Assembly (NCBI RefSeq): GCF_030348825.1
Contig: NZ_JAUCES010000005.1
Span: 1,612,001-1,676,000, forward strand
Direction: 5' to 3'
Length of the DNA stretch: 64,000 nt
Source of the DNA: Fictibacillus sp. b24
GTDB taxonomy: Bacteria > Bacillota > Bacilli > Bacillales > Fictibacillaceae
Positions 34,556 through 42,774 of this stretch are shown here, piece by piece. Numbering within the stretch: the first letter of the stretch is position 1; the number at the start of each line of letters is the position of its first letter. Made by a program: the position numbers and the translations under genes. The notes below the pieces were generated by a model. That model did no database searches, had not been told where the DNA came from, and saw nothing but the letters and a program-made list of their open reading frames with translations.

Positions 34556-35467
34556 TTATGCACGATGTGTTTCATAGATTTCCGCAGGGAAGAGTGTGTT
34601 TAATGTAGCAATCTCTTCCTTAGTAAGAGCTGAACGATCGAAAGTCTTGATGTTTTCTAGGAGCTGTTCCACTGAGCTTGCTCCAGCCGTGGCGGTTGCA
34701 ACAACAGGTTGACTAAGAACATACTGAAGGGCTGCATGTGTAATATTTTTGTCACGCAAAATATGTTTTGCTTTTTCTACTTTTTGCTGAATATCAGATC
34801 CAGTATCATTTAAATAATGGCCCTCTGGATTTTTCTCAAACACTTTCTCGCTAAGCCACCCTTTAGCAACAGGACCTCTTGCGATTACACTTATATTTTG
34901 TTCCTTTAAATAGGAGAAAAGTTCCTCGGGGCGTCGATCCAATAAACTATACTGCATCATGACGCTTTGAATGTTAGAGTGTTCAGCATAATACTTAATC
35001 GTGTTCGGACGTATTGATGAAATACCGTAATAACGAACGTGTCCTTCAGAAACTAGTTCTTCAAAAGCCTCGATCGTTTCATCCATAGGGTCATCAATCG
35101 TTCCTCCGTGAAGCTGATAAAGATCAATATAATCCGTTTGCAGACGTTTAAGACTGTCTTTAAATGCGGACTTAATGTGTTTTTTTGAAGGATTCCAGTT
35201 CCAGCCATCTTTAGACTGATTCCATTCGTTTCCGCCTTTTGTAGCAAGAATGATATCTTGTCGTACATCCTTTAAAGTCTTGCCGACAAACTCTTCATTC
35301 CACCCAAAACCGTATAAATCGGCAGTGTCAAAATAATTAATTCCTTGCTCAAGTGCTGTTCTAAGAATCTTTTCGTTTTCATTACCTAGTTCAGGAGCGA
35401 GTGACATACAGCCGAATCCAAGTTCGCTGACATACAGGTCAGATGAACCTAATCGTCTTTTATTCAA
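34556..35467 (-). CDS. yqkF: aldo/keto reductase, YqkF-like
   Basis: NADPH-dependent oxidoreductase of about 303 residues. The barrel shows RRLGSSDLYVSELGFGCMSL, the catalytic Asp and Tyr in YFDTADLYGFGWNE, Lys in ILATKGG, and DYIDLYQLHGGTIDDPMDETIEAFEEL. I prefer the TTG start at 35467, six bases after GAGGTG, which gives MNKRRLGSSDL as in YqkF; a GTG at 35476 would sit over the same site. The substrate is unknown. Synteny (yqkF, mciZ, nudF) matches B. subtilis. Confidence 0.87.
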   Translation of the reverse strand: MNKRRLGSSDLYVSELGFGCMSLAPELGNENEKILRTALEQGINYFDTADLYGFGWNEEFVGKTLKDVRQDIILATKGGNEWNQSKDGWNWNPSKKHIKSAFKDSLKRLQTDYIDLYQLHGGTIDDPMDETIEAFEELVSEGHVRYYGISSIRPNTIKYYAEHSNIQSVMMQYSLLDRRPEELFSYLKEQNISVIARGPVAKGWLSEKVFEKNPEGHYLNDTGSDIQQKVEKAKHILRDKNITHAALQYVLSQPVVATATAGASSVEQLLENIKTFDRSALTKEEIATLNTLFPAEIYETHRA

Positions 35468-35601
35468 AATCCTCACCTCAATATATTTTCTTTGTGATAT
35501 GTAACTGAAATAAACGTATCATACTGATTCATAAAATGAAAAAAGTCAGCACATGAAAATAACGATGAGCCAAAAGCAATTGTATGCGGAATTTTCCATA
35601 A

Positions 35602-35639
35602 CAAAAAACTGATGCGAAAGAATCCATTCGCACCAGTTT
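35602..35639 (-). terminator. intrinsic terminator after mciZ
   Basis: On the minus strand AAACTGGTGCGAA pairs with TTCGCATCAGTTT, followed by TTTTG. It lies 22 bp after the mciZ stop codon. Confidence 0.85.
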
Positions 35640-35660
35640 AATTCTTACTTAATACAGACT

Positions 35661-35801
35661 TTACTTTTTTGGTGAGGAAGCATTAATCCAGTCTTGTACG
35701 AGCTCGTGCTGTTTCATATAGTTCCGTAACATGTATTTAATCTGCCACGCTTTTCCCACTAACGTAATGCTTTTTGGCTGAAGGTAGATCTTCACCCGCA
35801 T
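35661..35801 (-). CDS. mciZ: MciZ, mother-cell inhibitor of FtsZ
   Basis: A 46-residue protein on the minus strand: MRVKIYLQPKSITLVGKAW, then QIKYMLRNYMKQHELVQDWI and a short SSPKK-containing tail. It keeps the B. subtilis MciZ pattern LVGKAWxI...L..Y....xVxDWI; B. subtilis MciZ has 40 residues and caps FtsZ filaments in the sporulating mother cell. ATG 35801 follows GGAGG. The position between yqkF and nudF is the same as in B. subtilis, which makes the call firm despite the small size. Confidence 0.9.
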   Translation of the reverse strand: MRVKIYLQPKSITLVGKAWQIKYMLRNYMKQHELVQDWINASSPKK

Positions 35802-35892
35802 TACCTCCTTCATATCCTAGTAAATGCAGTATTCCAAAGTATGATAGACTTTATGTAGAAAAGAAGTTAAATAGACCATCGGAGTGTGAAAA

Positions 35893-36441
35893 ATGGAAAA
35901 CCTATATGAGAAGACGCTGAGCAAAGAACAAATTTACAGCGGCAAGATTATTGATTTATATGTAGAAGAAGTTGAGCTTCCAAATAAAAAAACAGGAAAA
36001 AGAGAGATTGTAAAACACCCTGGTGCTGTGGCTGTGCTTGCTGTTACGAATGAAGGGAAGATGCTGATGGTCGAACAGTTCCGTAAGCCTCTTGAAAAGA
36101 CCATCATTGAGATACCGGCGGGAAAACTAGAAAAAGGGGAAGATCCATTAGAATGTGCACAACGCGAATTGATGGAAGAGACAGGTTATAGCTGTGAGTC
36201 GATGGAATCAATCGGTTCGTTCTATACATCTCCAGGATTTGCTGATGAATTGATCCATCTGTATTTTACAGACACACTTGTAAAACAAGGTGCCCAAATG
36301 ACGGATGAAGATGAATTTTTAAATGTCATGGAGATCAGCGTTGATGAAGCAAAAGAAATGATGAAAGATGAAAGAATTCATGATGCGAAAACAGCCTACA
36401 GTGTTATGTATATGGAGTTAAAGCGTGCTTTTAAAAAGTAA
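35893..36441 (+). CDS. nudF: ADP-ribose pyrophosphatase
   Basis: Nudix hydrolase of 182 residues that splits ADP-ribose to AMP and ribose-5-phosphate. The Nudix box is complete: GKLEKGEDPLECAQRELMEETGY. The N-terminal domain-swapped strand region (IIDLYVEEVELPNKKTGKREIVKHPGAV) and the GFADELIHLYF segment fit NudF/YqkG. Its 3' end overlaps the next gene by 17 bp, so the two are coupled. Confidence 0.93.
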   Translation: MENLYEKTLSKEQIYSGKIIDLYVEEVELPNKKTGKREIVKHPGAVAVLAVTNEGKMLMVEQFRKPLEKTIIEIPAGKLEKGEDPLECAQRELMEETGYSCESMESIGSFYTSPGFADELIHLYFTDTLVKQGAQMTDEDEFLNVMEISVDEAKEMMKDERIHDAKTAYSVMYMELKRAFKK

Positions 36442-37618
36442 ATTATCACCGTTTTTTGCCGATATGCATATTCATATCGGTGCATCGAGAACAGGAAAGC
36501 CAATAAAGATTACAGGTTCACGCTCATTAACGCTTTCAAACATTCTAAATGAAGCCAAGAATAAAAAGGGTTTGAATATAGTAGGAATCATTGATTGTCA
36601 TGCGCCAGAAATACTGGAAGAGTTAAAGCAGTTAAGAAGAGAGGGTATGATTAAGGAATTGAATGGCGGGGGATTGGATATTGATGGACTAACCCTCATA
36701 CCTGGCGCTGAAATAGAAATTAATGACGAAAATTGCCAAGGGCCGATTCATGTTCTTGTATACATGCCGAGCATCGAGACGATGGAACATTTAAGTCAGT
36801 GGCTATCTTCCAGAATGAAAAATATTAATCTTAGCTCACAGCGAATGTACGGTAGTGCAATTGAATTGCAGCAATTTGTGAAATCCTTAAGTGGATTGTT
36901 CATTCCTGCGCATATATTTACTCCTTTCAAAAGTTTGTACGGAAAAGGAGTGAAAATGTCTTTAAACGAGGTGTTTGATCCGAACTTGATCGATGCGGTG
37001 GAGCTGGGTTTAAGTTCCAATACAGAAATGGCATCTACATTAGAGGAACTTTCAATGTATACGTTTTTAACAAACTCAGACGCTCATTCACTAGAGAAGA
37101 TAGCCCGTGAATATCAGATGCTCTCTTTACAAGAAGCAACATTTGATGAATTTAAATGTGCACTACATGAAAAAGAAGGCAGAGAAATTATCGCGAATTA
37201 CGGTCTGAATCCGTATCTTGGAAAATACTATAATTCTGCTTGTGAAAATTGCTTACATGCTTTTCAACCAAATAATAAGGCTTGCAGCGAGTGTGGAAGT
37301 ACTAGGTTTATAAAGGGAGTAAACGACCGAATAAACGAACTTAAAGGCAACGAGACTGCACAAAGAAACCGGCCTCCATATATCCACCAGATTCCGCTAG
37401 AATTTATTCCGGGCCTCGGTCCGAAGACATTGACAAAACTGCGTGATGCATTCGGAACAGACATGGATATCATACACGCTGTGACACGAGAACAATTACT
37501 AAAGGTTGTAAAACCCTTAATAGCAGACCACATTCTTTCAGCTCGAAGCGGCGAGCTGTCAATCCAAATTGGCGGTGGCGGCACATATGGAAAAATTTCT
37601 AAAAATACATCCTATTAA
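36425..37618 (+). CDS. endonuclease Q (EndoQ) family protein
   Basis: A 397-residue PHP-type nuclease. The PHP metal site starts with FADMHIHIG, followed by IIDCHAPE, GAEIEI, PAHIFTPF and TNSDAHS. A zinc ribbon follows (CENCLHAFQ, then CSECGS), and then a helix-hairpin-helix region FIPGLGPKTLTKLRDAFG. This order is that of EndoQ, which nicks DNA 5' of hypoxanthine, uracil, xanthine or abasic sites. The GTG start at 36425 lies inside nudF after a GGAG. The B. subtilis segment lacks an obvious counterpart, as far as I recall. Confidence 0.85.
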   Translation: MLLKSKLSPFFADMHIHIGASRTGKPIKITGSRSLTLSNILNEAKNKKGLNIVGIIDCHAPEILEELKQLRREGMIKELNGGGLDIDGLTLIPGAEIEINDENCQGPIHVLVYMPSIETMEHLSQWLSSRMKNINLSSQRMYGSAIELQQFVKSLSGLFIPAHIFTPFKSLYGKGVKMSLNEVFDPNLIDAVELGLSSNTEMASTLEELSMYTFLTNSDAHSLEKIAREYQMLSLQEATFDEFKCALHEKEGREIIANYGLNPYLGKYYNSACENCLHAFQPNNKACSECGSTRFIKGVNDRINELKGNETAQRNRPPYIHQIPLEFIPGLGPKTLTKLRDAFGTDMDIIHAVTREQLLKVVKPLIADHILSARSGELSIQIGGGGTYGKISKNTSY

Positions 37619-37631
37619 TTCATAAAAAATG

Positions 37632-37661
37632 AGACATACCTTCTCCCCGAATTCATAGAAT
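37632..37661 (+). promoter_or_regulatory. putative SigE promoter of spoIIM
   Basis: CATAGAAT at 37654-37661 matches 7 of 8 bases of the SigE -10 CATACAAT. A weak -35 (GACATA) begins at 37632. B. subtilis spoIIM is SigE-dependent. Confidence 0.4.
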
Positions 37662-37696
37662 AGAATTAAGAGTTTCGGTGGAGGAGGCCATACATA

Positions 37697-38335
37697 ATGG
37701 ATAGTGTGCGCTATTATATGCATCGTCACCTGGAAGAAAATAAAACGTTGTATGCGTTTGTTGGAGTTTTATTTTTAATGGGTGTCATTTTCGGAGCAAT
37801 TATCGTTAATTCATTGAGTTTAAATCAGAAACAAGACCTCTATACGTATTTATCTCGTTTTTTTGTTCAAGCAGCTGAAGGTGGCTTTACTAGTAAATCG
37901 GATATGTTTTTTCAGAGTTTCGGCCACTACTTAAAATATATGGGTCTAATGTGGGTTCTCGGGTTATCTGTTATAGGGCTGCCTGTCATTTTAGTGATGT
38001 TGTTCTTAAAAGGAGTAGTCATCGGATTTACGGTAGGATTTTTAGTTAATCAGATGGGATGGTATGGGTTTTTGCTCTCTTTTGTTTCTGTTCTGCCACA
38101 AAACGTACTATTGATACCTGCATTCATTATCGTTACAGTAGCTGCTGTTGCTTTTTCAATTAAGATGATCCGCCAGCTAGCTTTTAAGAGACATCATATG
38201 CCTTTTTTGCCACAGCTCATGAGATATACGCTATTAGTAGCAGGAGTTGGTATATTGGTGCTTTTTGCCTCCACAATGGAAGCCTTTTTTACACCGGCAT
38301 TAATGGAACAAGTGATAAAATGGTCGATTCAATAA
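37697..38335 (+). CDS. spoIIM: stage II sporulation protein M
   Basis: Membrane component of the DMP (SpoIIDMP) peptidoglycan machine required for engulfment. The 212-residue protein has five predicted helices: FVGVLFLMGVIFGAIIVNSL after a cytoplasmic N-terminus, MGLMWVLGLSVIGLPVILVMLFLKGVVIGFTVGFLV, FLLSFVSVLPQNVLLIPAFI and a C-terminal pair. GGAGGAGG precedes ATG 37697. The position between the EndoQ gene and fur matches the B. subtilis neighbourhood. Confidence 0.92.
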   Translation: MDSVRYYMHRHLEENKTLYAFVGVLFLMGVIFGAIIVNSLSLNQKQDLYTYLSRFFVQAAEGGFTSKSDMFFQSFGHYLKYMGLMWVLGLSVIGLPVILVMLFLKGVVIGFTVGFLVNQMGWYGFLLSFVSVLPQNVLLIPAFIIVTVAAVAFSIKMIRQLAFKRHHMPFLPQLMRYTLLVAGVGILVLFASTMEAFFTPALMEQVIKWSIQ

Positions 38336-38340
38336 TTAAT

Positions 38341-38354
38341 AATAAATATTTATT
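38341..38354. promoter_or_regulatory. AT-rich palindrome between spoIIM and fur
   Basis: AATAAATATTTATT is a perfect 14-bp palindrome; matching bases with two mismatches extend it to about 20 bp. It lies 39 bp before the -35 of fur. It does not fit the 7-1-7 Fur or Per box well, so the binding protein is unknown. Confidence 0.35.
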
Positions 38355-38392
38355 AATAATAAGTTTAAATCGTTATTTAAAATGACTTTAAA

Positions 38393-38421
38393 TTGACAAC
38401 TTTTTTCTCCATGCTTATAAT
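38393..38421 (+). promoter_or_regulatory. consensus SigA promoter of fur
   Basis: TTGACA at 38393-38398, a 17-bp spacer and TATAAT at 38416-38421 are a perfect match to the vegetative consensus, 32 bp before the fur start. Confidence 0.9.
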
Positions 38422-38452
38422 TGTCTTGTGTATACATAAGGAGGAAAAGGGT

Positions 38453-38923
38453 ATGGAAAGCAGAATCGACCGTATCAAAAAACAGCTTCATTCACAAAGT
38501 TATAAGCTGACTCCACAGCGTGAGGCGACCGTGAGAGTCCTCCTCGAAAACGAAGAAGATCATTTAAGTGCGGAAGATGTATATCTGCTCGTAAAAGAAA
38601 AGGCGCCTGAAATTGGTTTGGCGACCGTTTACCGTACTCTGGAACTCTTAACCGAACTTAAAGTAGTAGATAAAATTAACTTTGGTGATGGGGTATCCCG
38701 TTACGATCTTAGAACAGAAGGTGCCGATCACTTTCATCATCACCTTGTTTGTATCGAGTGTGGAGCAGTTGATGAAATACAAGAAGACCTTCTTGGCGAT
38801 GTGGAAAAAGTTGTTGAAGAAGGCTGGAATTTTAAAATTAAAGATCACAGGCTGACATTCCACGGAATTTGTCACAGATGTCATCCAAAAGAAGATACAG
38901 AGAGTGAAGGAAGCGAAGAGTAG
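38453..38923 (+). CDS. fur: ferric uptake regulator
   Basis: Iron-responsive repressor of 156 residues, nearly identical in its core to B. subtilis Fur (SYKLTPQREATVRVL, ENEEDHLSAEDVYLLVKEKAPEIGLATVYRTLELL). Metal residues are visible in DHFHHHLVCIECGAVDE and the structural zinc pair in CHRCH. GGAGG precedes ATG 38453. It is monocistronic, between a consensus promoter and a terminator whose loop contains the stop codon. Confidence 0.95.
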   Translation: MESRIDRIKKQLHSQSYKLTPQREATVRVLLENEEDHLSAEDVYLLVKEKAPEIGLATVYRTLELLTELKVVDKINFGDGVSRYDLRTEGADHFHHHLVCIECGAVDEIQEDLLGDVEKVVEEGWNFKIKDHRLTFHGICHRCHPKEDTESEGSEE

Positions 38924-38938
38924 CGCTTCCTTTTGTTT
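38909..38938 (+). terminator. terminator overlapping the fur stop codon
   Basis: GGAAGCG at 38909-38915 pairs with CGCTTCC at 38924-38930; the loop holds the TAG stop at 38921-38923. TTTTGTTTTG follows. Confidence 0.85.
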
Positions 38939-38970
38939 TGTCTCATTTTTTTATTCTCTTCAATGACAAG

Positions 38971-39017
38971 TGGATTGAAACTCGTACCGCGGAAAGGGAG
39001 TATCCTGTAATTGAGAT
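38971..39017 (+). repeat. deleted, decayed copy of the dispersed repeat
   Basis: TGGATTGAAACTCG joins directly to CCGCGGAAAGGGAGTATCCTG and a degenerate ATTGAGATC end. The central portion present in full copies is missing. It lies immediately before the fuller copy F. Confidence 0.65.
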
Positions 39018-39064
39018 CCTCTTATAAGAGCAAAGAAGATTTAGAAAACATGCTTTCGTAAAAG

Positions 39065-39274
39065 CTTTTTCTATAAAATCGTTGCTTTCATATGTACTTT
39101 TTCTTCATTGAAAAATTGATTGGAGTGAAAGGTGCGAGACTCCTGCGGGACGAGCGGTCAGGTGAGACCCTTAAGGCGCAAAGCGGCAAGGGGATCACCG
39201 GTCGCCCCGCGGAAAGCGAGCAACCTGAAACGGAAATCAACTACTTCCAAGAACAACAAGATTTTCAAAAACAG
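39065..39274 (+). repeat. dispersed palindromic repeat, copy F
   Basis: From CTTTTTCTATAAAATCGTTGC through TTGATTGGAGTGAAAGGTGCGAG to AACGGAAATCAACTAC and a CAAAAACAG end. The inner stem pairs GGGACGAGCGGT with ACCGGTCGCCCC. The centre carries the GCGCAAAGCGGCAAGGGG version of the loop. It occupies the fur-yqzK gap. Confidence 0.85.
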
Positions 39275-39424
39275 ACTTTATTTTAAATGCTTTTACAAAA
39301 TATAAAGCAAAGAATATTTACAAAATCTTGAGAATCGGGTAACGTATGATTTGTAGATTTAACTTTTATGTATAATCAGGGAACATATGGGCATAACCTG
39401 TACTATATGAGGACAGGGGTGGAC

Positions 39425-39655
39425 ATGATGATTTCCTGGATGAGAATCGTTTGGAATACAACAAAGGTGTTTTTTGCATTTTCGATCTGCACGCTTGTTT
39501 TTTATTTCGGTTTGCTTTGGATCAACCAGGAATACGAAAACTATCATAGATATGACGAACCTAAAGGGAAAGCGGTTAAAGTCTTCAATTTGAGTTCTGA
39601 CAGGGATTCGAACGTTGTGAAAAGGCTTTTCTATTTTTACCAAACAGGTGAGTAA
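39425..39655 (+). CDS. yqzK: YqzK-like small membrane protein
   Basis: A 76-residue protein with a single N-terminal transmembrane helix ([19 protein letters not shown]) and an external segment [21 protein letters not shown] typical of the YqzK/DUF4227 family. ATG 39425 follows AGGGGTGG; the frame is open upstream to 39368. It is 11 bp before xerD, as yqzK precedes ripX/xerD in B. subtilis. Function unknown. Confidence 0.82.
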   Translation: MMISWMRIVWNTTKVFFAFSICTLVFYFGLLWINQEYENYHRYDEPKGKAVKVFNLSSDRDSNVVKRLFYFYQTGE

Positions 39656-39666
39656 GGAGGGGTATA

Positions 39667-40557
39667 GTGAACGGTCATGTTCAGGATTTTCTTCAATATA
39701 TTATTGTAGAACGAGCCCTCTCAAAAAACACAATTGATTCATATAAAAGAGATCTGACTCAGTATGTACGTTACTTAGAAAAAGTGGAATCTCTTGAAAC
39801 CATTCATGAGATCGACCGTAATCACATTATGGGATATCTTTTATTTTTAAAGGAAAATGGTAAGGCTTCCACGACACTTGCTCGTAATATAGCATCTATT
39901 CGTTCGTTTCACCAATTTCTTTTAAGAGAGAAGGTATCAAGCCAAGATCCTTCTGTACATATTGAGACACCAAAAACAGAAAGAAAACTGCCGAAAGTGT
40001 TATCGACTCAAGAAGTCGAAGCATTGTTGGATACACCAGCTTCGAACGATCCGTTCTCACAGCGTGACAAAGCCATGCTAGAGCTTCTATATGCAACTGG
40101 CATTCGTGTTTCAGAACTCGTACAGCTTAATTTAGGAGATGTACATCTTGATATGGGTTTCATCCGCTGTGTAGGAAAAGGGAACAAAGAAAGAATCATC
40201 CCGCTTGGGAAGATGGCTCAGGCAGCGATCGAACGATATTTACATAATGGACGTTCAATCATGTTAAAGGGTAAGAAGACAGAAGCTCTATTTTTGAATC
40301 ATCATGGTAATCGTTTATCTCGTCAGGGATTTTGGAAAATTCTAAAACTGCTTGCAAGAAAAGCTCATATTGAAAAGGAACTAACACCGCATACGCTTCG
40401 GCACTCCTTTGCTACACACCTTTTAGAAAATGGAGCTGACTTGCGTGCCGTACAAGAAATGTTAGGACATGCTGACATTTCAACAACACAAATATATACG
40501 CATGTTACGAAAACAAGATTAAAAGATGTTTACTCCGCCTTCCATCCGAGGGCGTGA
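39667..40557 (+). CDS. xerD: site-specific tyrosine recombinase XerD
   Basis: With XerC it resolves chromosome dimers at dif. The 296-residue protein has an N-terminal SAM-like domain and a complete catalytic set: Arg147 (ATGIRVSEL), Lys171, His242 and Arg245 ([12 protein letters not shown]), His268 (LGHADIS) and Tyr277 (IYTHV). The GTG start follows AAGGAGGGG. Its place after fur-yqzK and before deoB fits the chromosomal XerD (RipX) rather than a phage integrase. Confidence 0.94.
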   Translation: MNGHVQDFLQYIIVERALSKNTIDSYKRDLTQYVRYLEKVESLETIHEIDRNHIMGYLLFLKENGKASTTLARNIASIRSFHQFLLREKVSSQDPSVHIETPKTERKLPKVLSTQEVEALLDTPASNDPFSQRDKAMLELLYATGIRVSELVQLNLGDVHLDMGFIRCVGKGNKERIIPLGKMAQAAIERYLHNGRSIMLKGKKTEALFLNHHGNRLSRQGFWKILKLLARKAHIEKELTPHTLRHSFATHLLENGADLRAVQEMLGHADISTTQIYTHVTKTRLKDVYSAFHPRA

Positions 40558-40575
40558 GCTTTATTTTTAAAATTA

Positions 40576-40595
40576 GATGTCAGACTTCTGACATC
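40576..40595. promoter_or_regulatory. perfect palindrome upstream of deoB
   Basis: GATGTCAGA-CT-TCTGACATC is a perfect 9-bp inverted repeat with a 2-bp centre, 75 bp before deoB. No T run follows directly, so an operator is at least as likely as a terminator for xerD. I do not recognise the cognate regulator. Confidence 0.5.
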
Positions 40596-40670
40596 ATTGA
40601 GGTTTTGTTTGTTGTTTCTACTAAAAGGAAATAGTAAATAAAGTGTATTTATGAACTTCAGGAGGAAAAA

Positions 40671-41855
40671 ATGAAACAATCACGCTTTAAGAGAACTTTT
40701 TTAATCGTAATGGATTCTGTAGGGATCGGTGAGGCGCCAGACGCTGAAAAATTTGGTGATAAAGGCGCCCACACTTTAGGTCATATCGCAGAGAAAATGA
40801 ACGGGCTAAGTGTTCCTAACTTGGAAAAACTGGGACTCGGAAATATTGATGCAACGATGAAAGGGATACAGCAGGCAGAGAATCCTCTTGCTCATTATGC
40901 AAAACTTCCTGAACTCTCAAACGGAAAAGATACGATGACAGGACATTGGGAGATCATGGGCCTTCATATAAAGGAACCTTTCCAAACGTTCCCTGACGGT
41001 TTTCCAGATGAACTGATTGATATGCTTACTGAAAAGTGGGGCAGAGGGATACTAGGAAATAAAGCAGCTTCAGGTACAGAGATTATTTCAGAGCTTGGGG
41101 AAGAACATGTTAAAACAGGTAAATTAATTGTATATACGTCTGCAGATTCAGTATTACAAATTGCAGCTCACGAAGATGTTGTACCGCTAGAAGAATTGTA
41201 TAAGATTTGCGAAACAGCAAGAGAAATGACACGAGAAGGCAAGTACATGCTAGGCCGAATCATAGCTCGTCCGTTTAAAGGAGAGCCCGGATCTTTCGAA
41301 AGAACGTCTAACCGTCATGACTATGCTCTTAAGCCTTTTGGAAGAACGGTTATGAACGAGCTGGAAGATAAAGGTTACGACAGCATCGCTCTAGGAAAAA
41401 TCTCGGATATCTTTGATGGTGAAGGCGTAACGAAGGCTATTCGTACGAAATCTAACATGGATGGAATGGACAAGCTTGTTGAATCTATGGATGAGGATTT
41501 TACTGGACTTAACTTCTTAAACCTTGTCGATTTTGATGCACTGTTTGGACATAGAAGAGATCCAAAAGGCTATGGAGAGGCACTAGAGGAATTTGATGCA
41601 CGTTTGCCAGAAGTTCTCGAAAAGTTAAAAGATGATGATTTGCTTATCATTACAGCGGACCATGGTAATGATCCCGTTCATCACGGAACAGATCATACAC
41701 GTGAATATGTACCATTGATGGTTTATCACAAAAACATCAAAGAAGGTAAGTTGCTGAATGTAGGCAATACGTTTGCTGACATTGGGGCAACAATCGCAGA
41801 GATTTACGATGTACAGAAACCAGAAATCGGTCAAAGCTTTTTAAATCAGCTTTAA
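40671..41855 (+). CDS. deoB: phosphopentomutase
   Basis: Interconverts (deoxy)ribose-1-phosphate and 5-phosphate in nucleoside salvage. The 394-residue alkaline-phosphatase-fold enzyme shows metal sites in [31 protein letters not shown] and [25 protein letters not shown] 40671 follows CAGGAGG. It starts the deoB-punA(-pdp) nucleoside operon, orthologous to drm-pupG of B. subtilis. Confidence 0.95.
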   Translation: MKQSRFKRTFLIVMDSVGIGEAPDAEKFGDKGAHTLGHIAEKMNGLSVPNLEKLGLGNIDATMKGIQQAENPLAHYAKLPELSNGKDTMTGHWEIMGLHIKEPFQTFPDGFPDELIDMLTEKWGRGILGNKAASGTEIISELGEEHVKTGKLIVYTSADSVLQIAAHEDVVPLEELYKICETAREMTREGKYMLGRIIARPFKGEPGSFERTSNRHDYALKPFGRTVMNELEDKGYDSIALGKISDIFDGEGVTKAIRTKSNMDGMDKLVESMDEDFTGLNFLNLVDFDALFGHRRDPKGYGEALEEFDARLPEVLEKLKDDDLLIITADHGNDPVHHGTDHTREYVPLMVYHKNIKEGKLLNVGNTFADIGATIAEIYDVQKPEIGQSFLNQL

Positions 41856-41873
41856 GTTAAGGGGGAAAATAAC

Positions 41874-42686
41874 ATGTCAAAACAATTGCAGACATCTGCT
41901 GAATTTATTCAATCAAAACTTACTTCAACTCCAAAAATAGGCTTAATCCTAGGTTCTGGACTTGGAATCCTTGCGGAGGAAATTGAGAATCCAGTTGTTA
42001 TTCCATATTCAGAGATTCCTGAATTTCCTGTATCAACAGTAGAAGGACATGCTGGTCAGCTTGTTATTGGTGAGCTTGCTGGTAAACAAGTTGTTGCAAT
42101 GCAAGGCCGTTTTCATTATTACGAAGGATACTCAATGGAAAAAGTAACTTTCCCGGTTCGTGTGATGAAACTGATCGGAGTAGAAACAATTGTAGTTACG
42201 AATGCAGCTGGTGGCGTAAACAAGGACTTTGAAGCCGGAGATTTAATGCTGATTACAGACCATATCAACAATTTTGGTGTCAATCCGTTAATTGGCGCAA
42301 ATGATAGCACATTCGGAGTACGTTTCCCTGATATGAGTGAAGCGTATACAGCTTCACTTCAAGATGTGGCTCGAGGCGTAGCAAAAGAATTAAACATCAC
42401 ATTAAAAGAAGGCGTTTATGTCGGCAACACAGGGCCTTCTTATGAAACACCTGCTGAAGTAAGAATGCTTCGTGTTCTAGGTGCAGATGCTGTAGGGATG
42501 TCTACGGTCCCAGAAGTAATCATCGCACGTCATGCGGGCTTGAAAGTGCTTGGAATCTCATGTATTTCCAATATGGCTGCAGGTATCTTAGATCAGCCTT
42601 TAACACACGATGAAGTTATGGAAACAACAGAAATGGTAAAAGCTAATTTTCTTTCTTTAGTAAAAGGAATTGTAAAAGAAATTTAA
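41874..42686 (+). CDS. punA: purine-nucleoside phosphorylase
   Basis: Splits guanosine/inosine (high-molecular-mass PNP family II) to base and ribose-1-phosphate, which deoB then uses. The 270-residue trimeric-type protein has GLILGSGLGILAEE, GRFHYYEGYSMEKVTFPVRV, NAAGGVNKDFEAGDLMLITDHIN, the Glu in GPSYETPAEVRML and ISCISNMAAG. An AAGGGGG site precedes ATG 41874, 18 bp after deoB. Confidence 0.94.
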   Translation: MSKQLQTSAEFIQSKLTSTPKIGLILGSGLGILAEEIENPVVIPYSEIPEFPVSTVEGHAGQLVIGELAGKQVVAMQGRFHYYEGYSMEKVTFPVRVMKLIGVETIVVTNAAGGVNKDFEAGDLMLITDHINNFGVNPLIGANDSTFGVRFPDMSEAYTASLQDVARGVAKELNITLKEGVYVGNTGPSYETPAEVRMLRVLGADAVGMSTVPEVIIARHAGLKVLGISCISNMAAGILDQPLTHDEVMETTEMVKANFLSLVKGIVKEI

Positions 42687-42774
42687 GTTTAAAATCGCAC
42701 TAAACCAAAGTTTTATCCAATTAGTACAAACAAAATGTTTTGAAGTATCGTTATAAGAAAGTGGTGTTGTTAAT

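Noticed and set aside
38341-38354. Fur or Per box before fur
   Set aside because: The palindrome AATAAATATTTATT does not fit TGATAATNATTATCA or TTATAATNATTATAA well enough; it is listed only as an unassigned palindrome.
39667-40557. Possible mobile-element integrase
   Set aside because: Gene order fur-yqzK-xerD-deoB and sequence identify the chromosomal XerD; no element ends or att-like repeats flank it.
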